Shown here one piece after another: positions 30,261-43,639 of a stretch of DNA of 64,000 nucleotides; position 1 is the stretch's first letter, and each line of letters begins with the position of its first letter. Both the position numbers and the translations under genes were made by a program. The DNA comes from Phorcus lineatus (lineage: Eukaryota; Mollusca; Gastropoda; Trochida; Trochidae): NCBI GenBank assembly GCA_921293015.1, contig OV121096.1, positions 9,613,000 to 9,676,999 of the forward strand, given 5' to 3'. The notes beneath the pieces are model-generated. The model had not been told where the DNA came from. It did not search any database and saw nothing but the letters and a program-made list of their open reading frames with translations.

Positions 30261-33187
30261 ATGAACTGTCTTGCAGTGACCGTCCTCTGTATCCTGGCTG
30301 GTAAGTTTAACCTCTATTGTCGTCTCTGTTCCTTTCTTTATCAAAACGTTTTCGTGGCTGTGTGCCCTTGCTATAATGAAAAGATTATGGTAATTTTAAC
30401 AAGGAACAACATAAATTTAGGTAATTGATATGCGCAAAAATTTATAGGCTTAGTGCTAGCCTTAAATGAAAATATGTTGTAACATTGACCAGATGCAACA
30501 GATTCAGTACGATTATTTACTTTTACCCGAATCTTACCTTATTTAGAATATGTAGATTATGAAATATTTGTAAGCGATTTTTTTCTTTATTATTGTCCAT
30601 TGACTTCGGCTTGTGTCTGTATCATCATACTTTACATCTATATACTCCATACTTAATATAAATAATTTTACCTCTACAATTTAGAAATTGGATTGACATT
30701 GGGAAAACATGGATTTTGAACATACATTGATTTTGATAAGATTCGGAAATAAACTATGAAAATATCAAAAATTCTTAAACCTCTAGGGTGAGTACATTTT
30801 GGCCTTAACGTCTGGTTCAACATTTCTTGTCAGTTACCTTCTTCAAAGGATTAACTTTCCGTAGCACTTTCATACAATTTGGTTTAGGTCAGGTTTTACT
30901 TACTGTAAAACAAAACCAGTAAATGATCATAACTCTTTTTTCAGAGAAAAAACATATTATTAAAAACGTGATTATCATTCAGTATGATATATTAGTATAC
31001 AGTGTAAGATTAATCGATTTTCAACATTATTTGAATATGATAAGGGAAGTAACATCATGCTTTATAAAATTCATCTTTTAAATCCATAACGTATTTTCCC
31101 CCTCTTGTGATAGTTCACTTTCATCGTATGTTGAATGTTTTATTAAAGAAAACGGCTTTTAAATTGAACATGTAAATAAGGTTTTACTACTGTGAATAAC
31201 AATTAACACCTTTCCGGCACAGTCTGTGAGGTTAGTTATCACTTAGTAATATTCTACCAAATACACAGATAATTATTTATTTCTTTTGCTTAAACCATAC
31301 ATAAACATCCGGGTGCAGAATTATTTACAGTATACAGTTTCTTCTTCTGATCAACTTATGTATACGATAAGGTTAAATATTACTGTTCTGAACTTTGAAA
31401 AATTGATCTACAAATAAAATATACTTGTCTATTCGATCATTAGTCTGTGTCTCGGCTGAGATCAGTTCTCACATCGTTGGAGGAAGCAATGCTGCTGCTA
31501 ACGAGTTTCCCTGGCAGGGCAGTGTCCAGGTGAGAAGTGGAAGCAGCTGGTTCCACATCTGTGGCTGTGCTCTATACACCTCAAACAAGGCTCTTTCTGC
31601 TGCCCACTGTCTCTCTAACAGGTGACCTCGTGTTCTCTTTGCTTTTGCCTTTTGAACTGTCTATACATTGGAAAGTTTGATAATGTATTGTGTTTATCCT
31701 TACTGTTTTTGACTATTGGATTAATTTATAATAGATTATATTTCCACTTTATAGAAGTTTATATAATATTTGCAGTGCAAGCTCTTACCGTTTGGTCTTT
31801 GGTATGTTGAGAATGAACAACAATGATGGAACTGAACAGTATTCATCAGTCACTTCCTACACCAACGTAAGTGCTGGTTTTTAGAATATTTTCATATCAA
31901 AATAAAGATTTTAAAGGCATTGATCTTCTTGGAGAGACATTTAGGAGATGTAAGACAAAGACAAATAAAGACAATCATGTTTTTATAACATAAACATTAA
32001 GGGAGTTTGTATGCTTAGAATACCAAAGTACTCCTTTCATGATTGTCGTAAGGTATTTAAAAATATAGTATCTAGGCAACCACTGGACATTTTGTTTTAA
32101 ATAAAACGCATCAACCAAGTACTCAAAGTTTTTATGAAGACCCTAGAAAATTCGAATATTTGTTTAAAGTTGTTATGTTAATTCATAGCACCCTAGCTAC
32201 AATGGGAATGCTGCTGGCTACCCGAATGACATCGCAGTACTAAGATTGACCGCTTCCATGGATACTTCAAGCTCAGCTGTCAGTACTATTAACCTGGCCT
32301 CAGGAAGCAATGATTATTCTGGTTCTACCGCTACCATCTCAGGATGGGGAAGACTGTCAGGTGTTGTATTGTTCACTGTTACTTGAGGCAATATTTTTAG
32401 ATACAAATTACACCTTTCTTTAAAAATCTGTTTAGAGTCTGTTAAGAAGCATGTACGAGGAATAACATGTGCACCCTGGATATAGTTAATACGTTGTTAT
32501 GAACGTATTATATCAAAACGTCTTCACCAATACACACATACTTGTTAAAGCTGTATGTTAAATGTGTTCACATTTGTATTTTTTTAGATGTAACTGGGAT
32601 TTAAGATACTCGAAATGCAGTGCTTTGAAAATTTTGTTGAAATACATTCTTGTGTGTTCATGTTTCTACCTACAACTATGGGTCTTTTTGATTAAACGTT
32701 GCGACATATACGTACTGTTAAATATAATAAATGTTTTCATATTGTTTTATATTTGACTAGGTGGAGGATCCACTCCCAATTATCTGCAGAAGGTCGACAT
32801 GACTGTCCTCACTAACACTGACTGTAGCAGCAGATGGTCTGGAATCAGTGGCGCCACCATCAACAGTGGTCACATCTGTATCTTTGCTAGCGGAAAATCT
32901 GCCTGCAGTGTATGTTTCATTGATCCCAATGAATTGACAAACCAAACACGTTTAATATCACAAATTATGATAAGTTACACTTTTCTAACAAGTCAAAATC
33001 AAGTTTTATTTATGCTGTGATGAACAAATAAGAATATTTCTTCTAACAGGGTGACAGTGGTGGTCCAATGGTTGTTGGAAACACTCTGACTGGAATCACA
33101 TCCTGGGGCATCAGTTCCTGCTCTGGATCCTACCCAAGTGTCTACACTCGTGTGTCCTACTTCAATTCTTGGATTCAGGGCCAGTAA
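30261..33187 (+). CDS. Chymotrypsin-like serine protease, copy B
   Basis: Six exons: 30261-30300, 31444-31621, 31776-31866, 32189-32360, 32761-32909 and 33050-33187, with lengths and phases identical to gene A. All are open and the product is 255 residues. The triad is His68, Asp117, Ser213, and the S1 pocket is Ser207/Gly230/Ser240. It has the same EISSH|IVGG activation site and extra Cys55. It carries Val6 and is the only copy with Val14 at the exon 1-2 junction. Like A it has Ser60 and Ala125, so in coding sequence A and B are sisters. Introns match A closely, which indicates recent duplication. Expected role: secreted S1A protease. AATAAA follows at 33211. Confidence 0.95.
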
Positions 33188-34952
33188 AGTCCACACACCA
33201 GAATTTGTTCAATAAAACTGATCTCATTCTGATTATATTTTTGTTATATATTTCTATTTATCATAATCCATATGTCTAGCTTCTTAAGGCAAATAGACTA
33301 TATAATCCAATTGTCAAGGGCTAATAACCCCTATGAATGACTCGTGAAGGGCATATGTTAGGGAGAGAGAGAAATTAGGGAGAACAAAAAGACCGACACA
33401 CTTTTTTGTGATATCTTTGTGATATTTTATGATGGTATTTAATGAGAGGATAAGTTTGAATCATCTTGTTTCGAACATTGAATAATTTTCATATAAAAGA
33501 AAAATCCTCAACGTGCAACACTCAGTCCAGTTCTGTTGCAACGTCACCGAGATGCATGTCTGTTTCGGTGTAGACAGCATCTAAGGCACAGAAAAACTTT
33601 TTGTTCTCAGACGAGTCTCGACGGAAGTATAGTTATAAAGATAGGAAGAGGCATTTTGAGAATAGTTTGCCACCGTCGAGTTTTGCAATTTCAAAGTTGT
33701 GTAAAATTTCTATTCAAATACTCATGAAAGCAGCGTTTAACTCTAACTCACCTCACCTCATCTCACATTTTTCTTCATTTGCTGATAGTTCTTTAGTCTT
33801 TAGCACTGGCAGCGGGAAATAATCTAACCATTGAAGTATACGACAGTGTCAGTGAATCTACATTCATCAAAATAATGTAATGATAAGATCTTATAATAAA
33901 ATACGAACCTTTAAAAATCTGTTTTTCACATGCTACAAACGTAAATATCAACAGCACATTAAATAATTGCTATGTCAGATTAGTAAAATATTCAGTTGTT
34001 GAAAATTAACACGTCATTGAAACGACGTTTTGGAATTACTCTACAGGAAGAGAGGTACGCAGATATATTTTAATTATAAGTTTATGATAAGTTTTACTAC
34101 GCAATTATAAAAAAAATTTATAAACGGAATATAGATAATAGATGTACAATGGTGCCACCGAAGATAGGTTACAAGAGACTACCATAGATTTTGATAATTA
34201 GGTTAGAAATAAGTTTCTCATCACAATTGTTTGATATACAAATATAAAATTAATAATATAGATATAGAGGGAGCCAACAAAAATAAGTTATAAGGGACTT
34301 CCAAATAACTGGGTATAAAAATTAGAAGTAATGTTTTTGTAACACCTTGATTTCTTCTAAATATAATTATATAATTTCAGAGATATTGCTAAGACACCAA
34401 TATGGGTTATTACTGCGCATATTTTGTTTTTGCGGAAACGAAATTTCTTGACACATTACAAGCGCTGTTTGATGCCTTAAACACTGTTGAATGCAAATTA
34501 AATCTGCCTCGAATAAAGTGCACTTCTTGTCATTTCAGGTCATCAAGAAATGATTTACAAACTTAGTACCCGAAAACAACAAACTTTTATTGCAGACTGA
34601 GGTTATTCTCTCATTGTATGTAATTAGATAAATGTTAATTATATACTTTGATGTCGGTTTGAATTGTACTTATCATTGGCCCATGTGTCTAGCTGCACTA
34701 AGTTGTTTTGTAAAGCATTACACGTGTGTTGATGTGTCATTGATTAAATTGAAACGTCAGAAAATAATTGTAAACTCTGGTCATCATTTCAGGTATGAAT
34801 AAATCAGCCTGTACAGGATGAATAAAACTGTTAGTTCTCTTCATTATTTCAATCAGTACTCAAAGTACGCAATTTTTTACCAAATTTCAATCTTTTATTA
34901 AGTATGCACACTTCCTAATCGTGAACTGAATGTTTTAATATTGTCACGCTAT

Positions 34953-35780
34953 TATGAGATTAGAGAGTCAGAACTTGCCTATAGATCCATACTATCAAGA
35001 TTTGTGGATTGGTGTAAATCTAATTTTTTATATTTGAACGTTCAAAAAACTAAAGAAATGATAATTGATTTTAGGAGAACTAAGTCAACATTACAACCTG
35101 TGTGTATTGATGGCAATGAAATAGAAAGAGTAAATGAATATAAATACTTAGGTACTATCATTGATTCTGAACTCTCTGGGAATGAGAATACTGAGAAAAT
35201 ACATAAGAAAGGACAACAACGCTTACATTTCTTGTGGAAACTAAAATACTTTAAAATAGATCAAACCATCTTGATGTTGTTTTACAGAACCTTCATTCAA
35301 AGTGTCCTTACATTTAACTTTTTAAGTTGGTTTGGGAACCTGTCTGTTCATAAGAGAAACAAATTGATAAAAATCGTGAATACTGCATCTAAGATTATTG
35401 GGCTTCCTATTGAAACGTTTGGCAGTTTTTATGAGCAGCAGTTATCGAAGAAAGGAAACAAAATTTTGGGTGATTCTTCCCATCCACTTTTCTTGGAATA
35501 TTTGACATTACCTTCTGGACGTAGGCTGCGTATGCCGACTTTTCGAACAAACAGGTTCCGCCAATCATTCATTCCCTGCATCATTAGAGGAATAAAATCT
35601 GTCTAATGTTGCATCACGTTTTTCATGAAAATTAAGTAAATTATCTGTCTATCTTAACTGTTTTGACATGAATTGTTTCTGAATATTAAGTTATTATTTG
35701 TCTTCATTCTGGAGAATTGTAATTATACAAAACAAATGTCCCTTTTGGGACAATAAAGATTATATTAATCTTAATCTTAA
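34953..35780 (+). mobile_element. 5'-truncated LINE, copy 2
   Basis: Paralogous to the copy at 25283-26110 and sitting at the same place in the unit. The frame is open to 35606 with a handful of substitutions (for example Trp to Gly in DSELSGNEN). It was therefore duplicated with the unit and not inserted independently. Confidence 0.85.
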
Positions 35781-37170
35781 TATGGAATACGCAGGCTGCC
35801 ACAATCAGATCTAAGTCAGCAATATCAAGTCGGTCAATATGCTATTTTATGGTTTGAGAAAAGTTCCCCCTGTTTCCGGCGAAATCATAAGTACCCTAAT
35901 AATTGTTTATTAGTATATGAGTAGAAATTATCCGCGTCATATTGTTCATATTTCAGAGCCATTATCCCCCTAAATCATTTAACGTGTAAATTTGAATAAA
36001 ACAGAAAGGGGAATTATGAACACAAGAAATAATCATCTTCAATAACACAATGATCAAAACGGTACAATATAATGTTAAGTGTTTTTGACTGATAGTCAAC
36101 TATAAAACCTTTAATTTGATAAGGCAATAATGTGATGATGTTGTAAGGTTAATGAAAAATGTTTATCAAGTCTTTTTGGAAAAAGCGATTTGTAAAACAC
36201 AAGGACATTGTATGATGCCATTGAGATAATATGGTTAAATGCAAATTAAATTTTGCCCTTTGAATATACATTTCTAATGATTTGTAATAAGGTTTCTACA
36301 AACCTTTAAATTGCACTTGTGACATCATCCTATTGTTCTCACGCTCCATTTTCCACATAATCTTTTGGAACACTTAAGTTCTTTTCCCCCCATCTGTTTA
36401 AGTGAATTAATTGATGAAGCAATAGTTTAAATGTAATTTAATTAGGCCTTTGCTCGATTATATTAAAGTTTTCTTAAGTTATAGTTAATCTTACATACAC
36501 CTTTATGGTACTCGCAAAATAACAAACATCTTTGAGGTTATGAGCCTTTGTGTAATTACTTAAACTTTAACCATATCAAAGTAACATACCGTAAAAAAGG
36601 TGTATTGCGATCAAATGTATGTGATTTGATTGCAAAGAAGTCCATATTCACAAAATATGAAATGTTTTAACGGTATTGTATTGTTGAGTGACACGAGGTT
36701 ATTTAACAGTTGGCATACTGTTGATTTGCGGAATGCGGCCATAATAAGGAAATGTTTACTTTTTAAGATGGTTTGAACAAAGATTTATACGTCTATACAC
36801 GTCCTTTGTTTTTATAAATTTGATCTGGCGTAATCAAATAGGAAAATGAAAAAAGGAAAAAATTATTTTATACAATGTTTACATAGATAGATCGGTTATC
36901 ATTTAAACAATTACAACAGTATTCTTGTCTGATATTATCCAAAATCATGATTATAGGTGCTAAATTGGATAGGAAAATGGTAAACGAGGAGCTATTGAGT
37001 GAAGGTGTATTTCTATAATAATAAAGAAAAAACTTTAAAAATTGACAGTTTTGATTAAGCAACCTTCTAATTAGAAATTCTCTTTATGTTTTGATATATC
37101 GTTTTACAGTTTAAGTTATCACCAGTGAAAATGATCGAATAATTTTCTTATTAATATCAATTTTAACATT

Positions 37171-37817
37171 TCCTTAAGGGGCATTTTAGAAGCTGGATTG
37201 ATGAAGAAGAACACATAATTCCTTATGGATAGTCAACTTCTTTATTGCATGAATTGCGACGTTTCGGTGTAGATACTGACACCGTTATCAAGCGAGTGAT
37301 ACAAATGATTCGATGAAGGCAAATATATACATAAATGAGCTGATGTTTTTACAATTAAATGGTTTGATGTACATATTGTTTTGATAAGGAGTGTTTACAG
37401 TGGAAATTATTTTATACAAGGAACAAGGCTGATGTACAGGATATGATAGGATGAGTAAACAGATGATGATGGAAGCCTATATAAAGTAATGGATTACTGC
37501 TGATTGATGTTTATGAGATGATGATAAGCTGGTGGTATAAAGTATCCTTGATCTCTATTTAAAGAGGGATTAAGTCGTTTGATATTGATGGCTTCAAGTG
37601 TTTTTCTAATCTTGTAATCTGGATGGTTGGCTTCTAAGATGCTGATGTTGTTCCAAAGGATGCGGTGGTCAGGGTGGGCTTGGGTGTGGTCTGATATGGC
37701 TGATTTTGAATCTTTCTTCTGTACAGAGGTTTGGTGTTCTTTAATTCTTAGTTGAAGTGGGTGGGACGTTTAACCAATGTAACTTTCCCCACAATAACAA
37801 GGAATGTGGTTGTGGTT
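37171..37817 (-). mobile_element. Penelope-like GIY-YIG fragment, copy 2
   Basis: Near-identical to 27498-28143, including the in-frame stop after the YIG motif and both junctions. It was duplicated together with the protease 5' flank. Confidence 0.75.
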
Positions 37818-38374
37818 GTCAATCTATTTGTGCAAATCCCTTGCACAAAATGTGAACTCGAGATAACCACTTGCTTGGTATCCTTTTTGAAAACACTAAT
37901 TTATTCATTTAAGCCCCTGTGCATTTTAAAGAACAAGCTAGAGCTGTCCTTTGTTTTGATTTAAAAGGATCAATTTTTTGTAATTGTTCTTGTTAACTAA
38001 GGTATGTAGGTTATCATCAGATATTGTTGAAGGATAAATATATATGCTGATGAACGAGATGAAGCAAATTAATTTTCTTGTTTAAAAAATATAGATTGGG
38101 TTCAGTTTATAAGTCTATCGCTTTGTATTTTATTATGGATATATTGTCAAATATCTTCCAAATATACTTATTTCAAAATTAAATTTGGCCAAGAAATGCG
38201 TGGATAGCGGGAATATTAACCTTTATCATTTAAAATTGGATCAAGCGCCACTTAAACTATCATAAAGTATATGGTGACTACTTATAATATCATAATTTCA
38301 GAGAAAATGAGACAATTGGCAGTTTTTTTTAATCATAAGTGTGCGAAGAAACCGCCTGTTATGTGGAGTGAACG

Positions 38375-38405
38375 TATATAAAGTAAGCATCACGACCAAC
38401 TCAGT
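38375..38405 (+). promoter_or_regulatory. Core promoter of protease C
   Basis: TATATAAA at 38375-38382 and TCAGT at 38401-38405, with the same spacing as genes A and B. Confidence 0.8.
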
Positions 38406-38434
38406 ACCACATCTCCACTCTCCAGAAGATCAAG

Positions 38435-41374
38435 ATGAACTGTCTTGCAGTGACCGTCCTCTGTATCCTGGCTGGTAAGTTTAACCTCTATTGTCGTCTC
38501 TGTTCCTTTTTTTATCGAAAGGTTTTCATGGCTGTGTGCCCTTGCTAATGAAAGGATTATGGTAATTCTAACGAGGGACAACATAATTTTAGGTAATTGA
38601 TAAGCGCAAAAATTTATAGGCATAGTGCTAGAATTGAATGAAAATATATTGTAACATTGACCAGATGCAACAGATTCTGTACGATTATTTACTTTTACCC
38701 GAATCTTACCTTATTTAGAATATGTAGATTATGAAATATTTGTAAGCGATTTTTTTCTTTATTATTGTCCATTGACCTCGGATTATGTCTGTATCATCAT
38801 ACTTTATATCTATATACTCCATACTTAATATAAATAAGTTTTACCTCTACAATATAGAAATTGGATTGACATTGGGAAAACATGGATTTTGAACATACGT
38901 TGATTTTGATAAGATTCGGAAATAAACTATGAAAATATTAAAAATTCTTAAACCTCTAGGGTGAGTACATTTTGGCCTTAACGTCTGGTTCAACATTTCT
39001 AGACAGTTACCTTCTTCAAAGGATTAACTTTCCGTAGCACTTTCATACAATTTGGTTTAGGTCAGGTTTTACTTACTGTAAAACAAAACCAGTAAATGAT
39101 CATAATTCTTTCTTCAGAGAAAAAACATATTATTAAAAACGGGATTATCATTCAGTATGATATATTAGTATACAGTGTAAGATTAATCGATAATTCAACA
39201 TTATTTGAATACGATAAGGGAAGTAACATCATGCTTTATAAAATTCATCTTTTAAATCCATAACGTATTTTCCCCCTCTTGTGATAGTTCACTTTCATCG
39301 TATGTTGAATGTTTTATTAAAGAAAACGGCTTTTAAATTGAACATGTAAATAAGGTTTTACTACTGTGAATAACAATTAACACCTTTCCGGCACAGTCTG
39401 TGAGGTTAGTTATCACTTACTAATATTCTATCAAATACACAGATAATTATTTATTTCTTTTGCTTAAACCATACATAAACATCCGGGTGCAGAATTATTT
39501 ACAGTATACAGTTTCTTCTTCTGATCAACTTATGTATATGATAAGGTTAAATATTACTGTTCTGAACTTTGAAAAATTGATCTACAAATAAAATATACTT
39601 GTCTATTCGATCATTAGCCTGTGTATCGGCTGAGATCAGTTCTCACATCGTTGGAGGAAGCAATGCTGCTGCTAACGAGTTTCCCTGGCAGGGCAGTGTC
39701 CAGGTGAGAAGTGGAAGCAGCTGGTTCCACATCTGTGGCTGTGCTCTCTACACCAACAACAAGGCTCTTTCTGCTGCCCACTGTCTCTCTAACAGGTGAA
39801 CTCGTGTTCTTTTTGCTTTTGCCTTTTGAATTGTCTATACATTGGAAAGTTTGATAATGTATTGTGTTTATCCTTACTGTTTTTGACTATTGGATTAATT
39901 TATAATAGATTATATTTCCACTTTATAGAAGTTTATATAATATTTGCAGTGCAAGCTCTTACCGTTTGGTCTTTGGTATGTTGAGAATGAACAACAATGA
40001 TGGAACTGAACAGTATTCATCAGTCACTTCCTACACCAACGTAAGTGCTGGTTTTTAGAATATTTTCATATCAAAATAATGATTTTAAAGGCATTGATCT
40101 TCTTGGAGAGACATTTAGGAGATATAAGACAAAGACAAATAAAGACAATCATGTTTTTATAACATAAACATTAGGGGAGTTTGTGTGCTTAGAATACCAA
40201 ATTACTCCTTTCATGATTGTCGTAAGGTATTTAAAAATATAGTATCTAGGCAACCACTGGACATTTCGTTTTCAATAAAACGCATCAACCAAGTGCTCAA
40301 AGTTTTTATGAAGACCCTAGAAAATTCGAATATTTGTTTAAAGTTGTTATGTTAATTCATAGCACCCTAGCTACAATGGGAATGCTGCTGGCTACCCCAA
40401 TGACATTGCAGTACTAAGATTGACCACTTCCATGGATACTTCAAGCTCAGCTGTCAGTACTATCAACCTGGCCTCAGGAAGCAATGATTATTCTGGTTCT
40501 ACCGCTACCATCTCAGGATGGGGAAGACTGTCAGGTGTGGTATTGTACACTGTTACTTGAGGCGATATTTTTAGATACAAATTACACCTTTCTTTAAAAA
40601 TCTGTTTAGAGTCTGTTAAGAAGCATGTACGAGGAATAACATGTGCACCCTGGATATAGTTAATACGTTGTTATGAACGTATTATATCAAAACGTCTTCA
40701 CCAATACACACATACTTGTTAAAGCTGTATGTTAAATGTGTTCACATTTGTATTTTTTAAGATGTAACTGGGATTTAAGATACTCGAAATGTAGTGCTTT
40801 GAAAATTTTGTTGAAATACGCTCTTGTATGTTCATGTTTCTACCTACAACTTTGGGTCTTTTTGATTAAACGTTGCGACATATACGTACTGTTAAATACA
40901 CTATCCTAGTTTAGAAAAAAATGTTTTCATATTGTTTTATATTTGACTAGGTGGAGGATCCACTCCCAATTATCTGCAGAAGGTCGACATGACTGTCCTC
41001 ACTAACACTGACTGTAGCAGCAGATGGTCTGGAATCAGTGGCGCCACCATCAACAGTGGTCACATCTGTATCTTTGCTAGCGGAAAATCTGCCTGCAGTG
41101 TATGTTTCATTGATCCCAATGAATTGACAAACCAAACACATTTAATATCACAAATAATGATATAAGCTACACGCTACAAAAAAAATAAAGTTTTATTTAT
41201 GCTATGATGAACAAATAAGAATATTTCTTCTAACAGGGTGACAGTGGTGGTCCAATGGTTGTTGGAAACACTCTGACTGGAATCACTTCCTGGGGCATCA
41301 GTTCCTGCTCTGGATCCTACCCAAGTGTCTACACGCGTGTGTCCTACTTCAATTCTTGGATTCAGGGCCAGTAA
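38435..41374 (+). CDS. Chymotrypsin-like serine protease, copy C
   Basis: Six exons: 38435-38474, 39618-39795, 39950-40040, 40363-40534, 40951-41099 and 41237-41374. All are open and the product is 255 residues with the same triad, activation site and pocket residues as copies A and B. It has Asn60 and Thr125, shared only with copy D, so C and D are the closest pair in coding sequence. Its intron 5 carries a small private change near 41170 (a run of A bases) that partly matches D. AATAAA lies at 41398-41403. It faces gene D tail-to-tail. Confidence 0.95.
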
Positions 41375-41798
41375 AGTCCACACGCCAGAATTTGTTCAAT
41401 AAAACTGATCTCATTCTGATTATACTTTTGTTATATATTTCTATTTATCATAATCCATATGTCTAGCTTCTTAAGCCAAACAGACTATATAATCCAATTG
41501 TCAAGGCTAATAACCTCTATGAATGACTCGAGAAGGGCATATATTAGGGACCAAAACCAACCCAAGGTTTTGTTTGAGAAAATTAGCCCGTGGCAGAGAG
41601 AAATTAGGGAGAACAAAAAGACCGACACACTTTTTTGTGATATCTTTGTGATATCTTATGATGGTATTTAATGAAAGGATAAGTTTGAATCATCTTGTTT
41701 CGAAGAATAAAAAATCCTAAAGAAAAGTGGGAAAGTCAATTAAGAGATTTACCTGGTAAAGGGAGATCCAAATAGAGTGTCAGTAGAGGTTTATAAAA

Positions 41799-41986
41799 CT
41801 GTATCATCCTGTCTTGAAGGGCATATGAACTGTAACAGCCTATCCTCAAGAGCAAAAATCCTGTATCAAGCTATCCTCAAGGGGATATAATCTGTATCCC
41901 TCTGTTCTCACAGGTGAAATAACTGGTATCAACTTGTTCTCAAGGGCATATCATATGTAACAGACTGTCGTGAAATGCTTGAAATC
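41799..41986 (+). repeat. 31-bp minisatellite, about six diverged units
   Basis: Units start CTGTATCA..CTGTCCTCAAGGGC-like and are 31-32 bases long. A diverged version is present in reverse orientation in the D arm at about 46700-46915. It lies 430 bp downstream of gene C. Confidence 0.75.
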
Positions 41987-42167
41987 TTTTTCATAAGCTC
42001 CTTTTATGTGTTATGCTCTCCAAGTATGTATCGAGGAACAAAAACTAAAGCTGGATTAACAAAGCCAATGAAAAACGCAACTTACTGTCGAATTAGAAAC
42101 AAGCAATAACTGTTACTTAAGTCTAGCAGTATAGATATATTTTGGCACTGGAACAAATCCAGCTTGA

Positions 42168-43165
42168 ATAATACTAATAATAATAAGTGTATTTATATAG
42201 CGCGTTTGTCCATCATTCAGTTGCTCAAAGCGCATTTATAGTTCCTAGAAGTATTTGGAAAATAGATAAGTCTTGAATTTTGACTTAAAACAGTTAAAAA
42301 AGGAGAATTCTTGATATCAAACGGGAGAAAGAGAAGGAGCACAGTATGAGAAGGACCGCTGTCCGAAAGATTTAAGGTTGAATATTGGAATAGTCAGTAG
42401 AAGTTGATCGTGGGATCTTAGTTTTCGGCTTTGCTTATGCTTCTGGGGAATTTCTTGTAAGTGCTCTGGGGCGGCATGATTATAACAGCTGAAAGTTGGA
42501 CACAGAACTTTGAATTCTATTCTTGCTTTTATCGGAAGCCAGTGAAGGCTTGTCAGTAAAGGGGTCGGATGGGAGGATTTTTTGCTTCTGTAAATCAATC
42601 TATCTGAGGTGTTCTGAACTTTCTGCAGCTTCATTAAAAGATCCTGTGGTATGTTGATGAGCAAACTGTTGCAATAGTCAAGTCTGGAGAGAATGAGAGA
42701 CCTGACCAGTTGACTAGTGGCATCTTCAGTAAGCAGGTCTCGGATTTGGCCTAAGCAGGTTCTACAGGTTTGCTCCACATGTTTTTCCGTTGTCATGTTG
42801 GAATCGATAAAGACACCAAGATCTTTGACTGCACCCAAGAATGGTATTGTTGAATCCCCTATACTGAGTGTCGATTCAGTGACAGCTTTAAATTTGGACC
42901 TCGGTCTTGCTGTCATTTAGCTTTAACCTGATTGTAACCATCCAGGATCTAACGTCCGAAATTCAGCGTTCAAGGTCATGTATTGCAGTCGAGGAGCTGG
43001 AGTCAGCAAATGCTTTGTGCAGCTGAGTATCATCAGCATATGCATGGTGAGGAACATTATGGTCATCAATGACATCACTCAAGGACGCTGTATACATGGT
43101 AAACAAGATCGGTCCGAGGACAGAAGCTTGTGGTACCCAACAACTAAGGAATCGCTGCTAAGGAA
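42168..43165 (-). mobile_element. 5'-truncated CR1/L2-like LINE with YADD motif
   Basis: On the minus strand the segment opens with [12 protein letters not shown], then [10 protein letters not shown] (YADD codons 43029-43040, the reverse-transcriptase active site). After a stop and frame shift it continues with KDLGVFIDSNMT, SRLDYCNSLL, QNTSDRLIYR, LHWLPIKARI and LRSHDQLLL. The 3' end has the typical GCGCTATATAAATAC with ATTATTATTA tail at 42168-42195. This is a CR1/L2-type non-LTR element, truncated at the 5' side and inactivated. It lies in the loop of the inverted repeat, close to gene C's 3' flank. Confidence 0.88.
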
Positions 43166-43374
43166 CCTGTTAAATAATTGTTTTTTAATGCTTTTATTTC
43201 CAAGTATTCATATCACATACAATAGATATTTAATGCAATGTTGTACATTCGTAAATCAATATATATGTATGTATTCTTAATCAGATTGAAAGTTGGCTGC
43301 AGAGCCTCTCTACTCATACTGTAGATAGTTGTTTTCACTTGTAGGCGTTTTGCATTTCAGGGGTTGTTGTTCTT

Positions 43375-43600
43375 TCCCTTGAAGCCAGATAGTATATTTA
43401 TAAAGTGTTAAATCAATATATCCCTTCCTAAGAAATTCAAGCCATATGGCAAAATCCCTCCATATTTCAAATACATTACACTCAAATAGGATGCGCTACA
43501 AAATCTGATAACTCTGCTTACAAGATGTACATGGTGGTGAGTCTTTAAGTCTTTAAATCTAATTAAAATCCAAATAAAGTTTTCTTTCATGGCTATGCTT
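43375..43600 (-). mobile_element. L1-like reverse-transcriptase C-terminal remnant
   Basis: In one minus-strand frame: DSPPCTSCKQSYQIL, a stop, then RILFECNVFEIWRDFAIWLE. The spacing C..C...hiLfEC..v..iWrdf matches the zinc-binding tail (zf-RVT type) of L1-like ORF2 proteins. It is short and has a stop. Confidence 0.55.
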
Positions 43601-43639
43601 TTGCGCCAAAACTAGAACTTCATGTATAGCAGTTACATG

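Larger units (their letters stand above)
24061..33740 (+). repeat. Tandem duplication unit R1 (carries protease B)
   Basis: A 9.7 kb unit that begins and ends at CTCACCTCA-type sequence. It contains, in order, the R0-homologous segment, a LINE, the 5' flank with Penelope and MULE insertions, gene B and its 3' flank. TATA-to-TATA spacing from A to B is 9735 bp. Confidence 0.85.
33741..41704 (+). repeat. Tandem duplication unit R2 (carries protease C, 3' part replaced)
   Basis: Homologous to R1 but without the MULE, giving a B-to-C TATA spacing of 8174 bp. Homology with the 3' flanks of A and B stops near 41704, where sequence shared only with the inverted D arm begins. Confidence 0.8.
38207..42150. 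repeat. Left arm of a large inverted repeat (gene C arm)
   Basis: This arm, including gene C and 0.8 kb of its 3' flank, is homologous in reverse orientation to 46545-51345. The two arms enclose a 4.4 kb loop. Identity is high over the exons and most introns and lower in the outer 3' flanks. Confidence 0.85.
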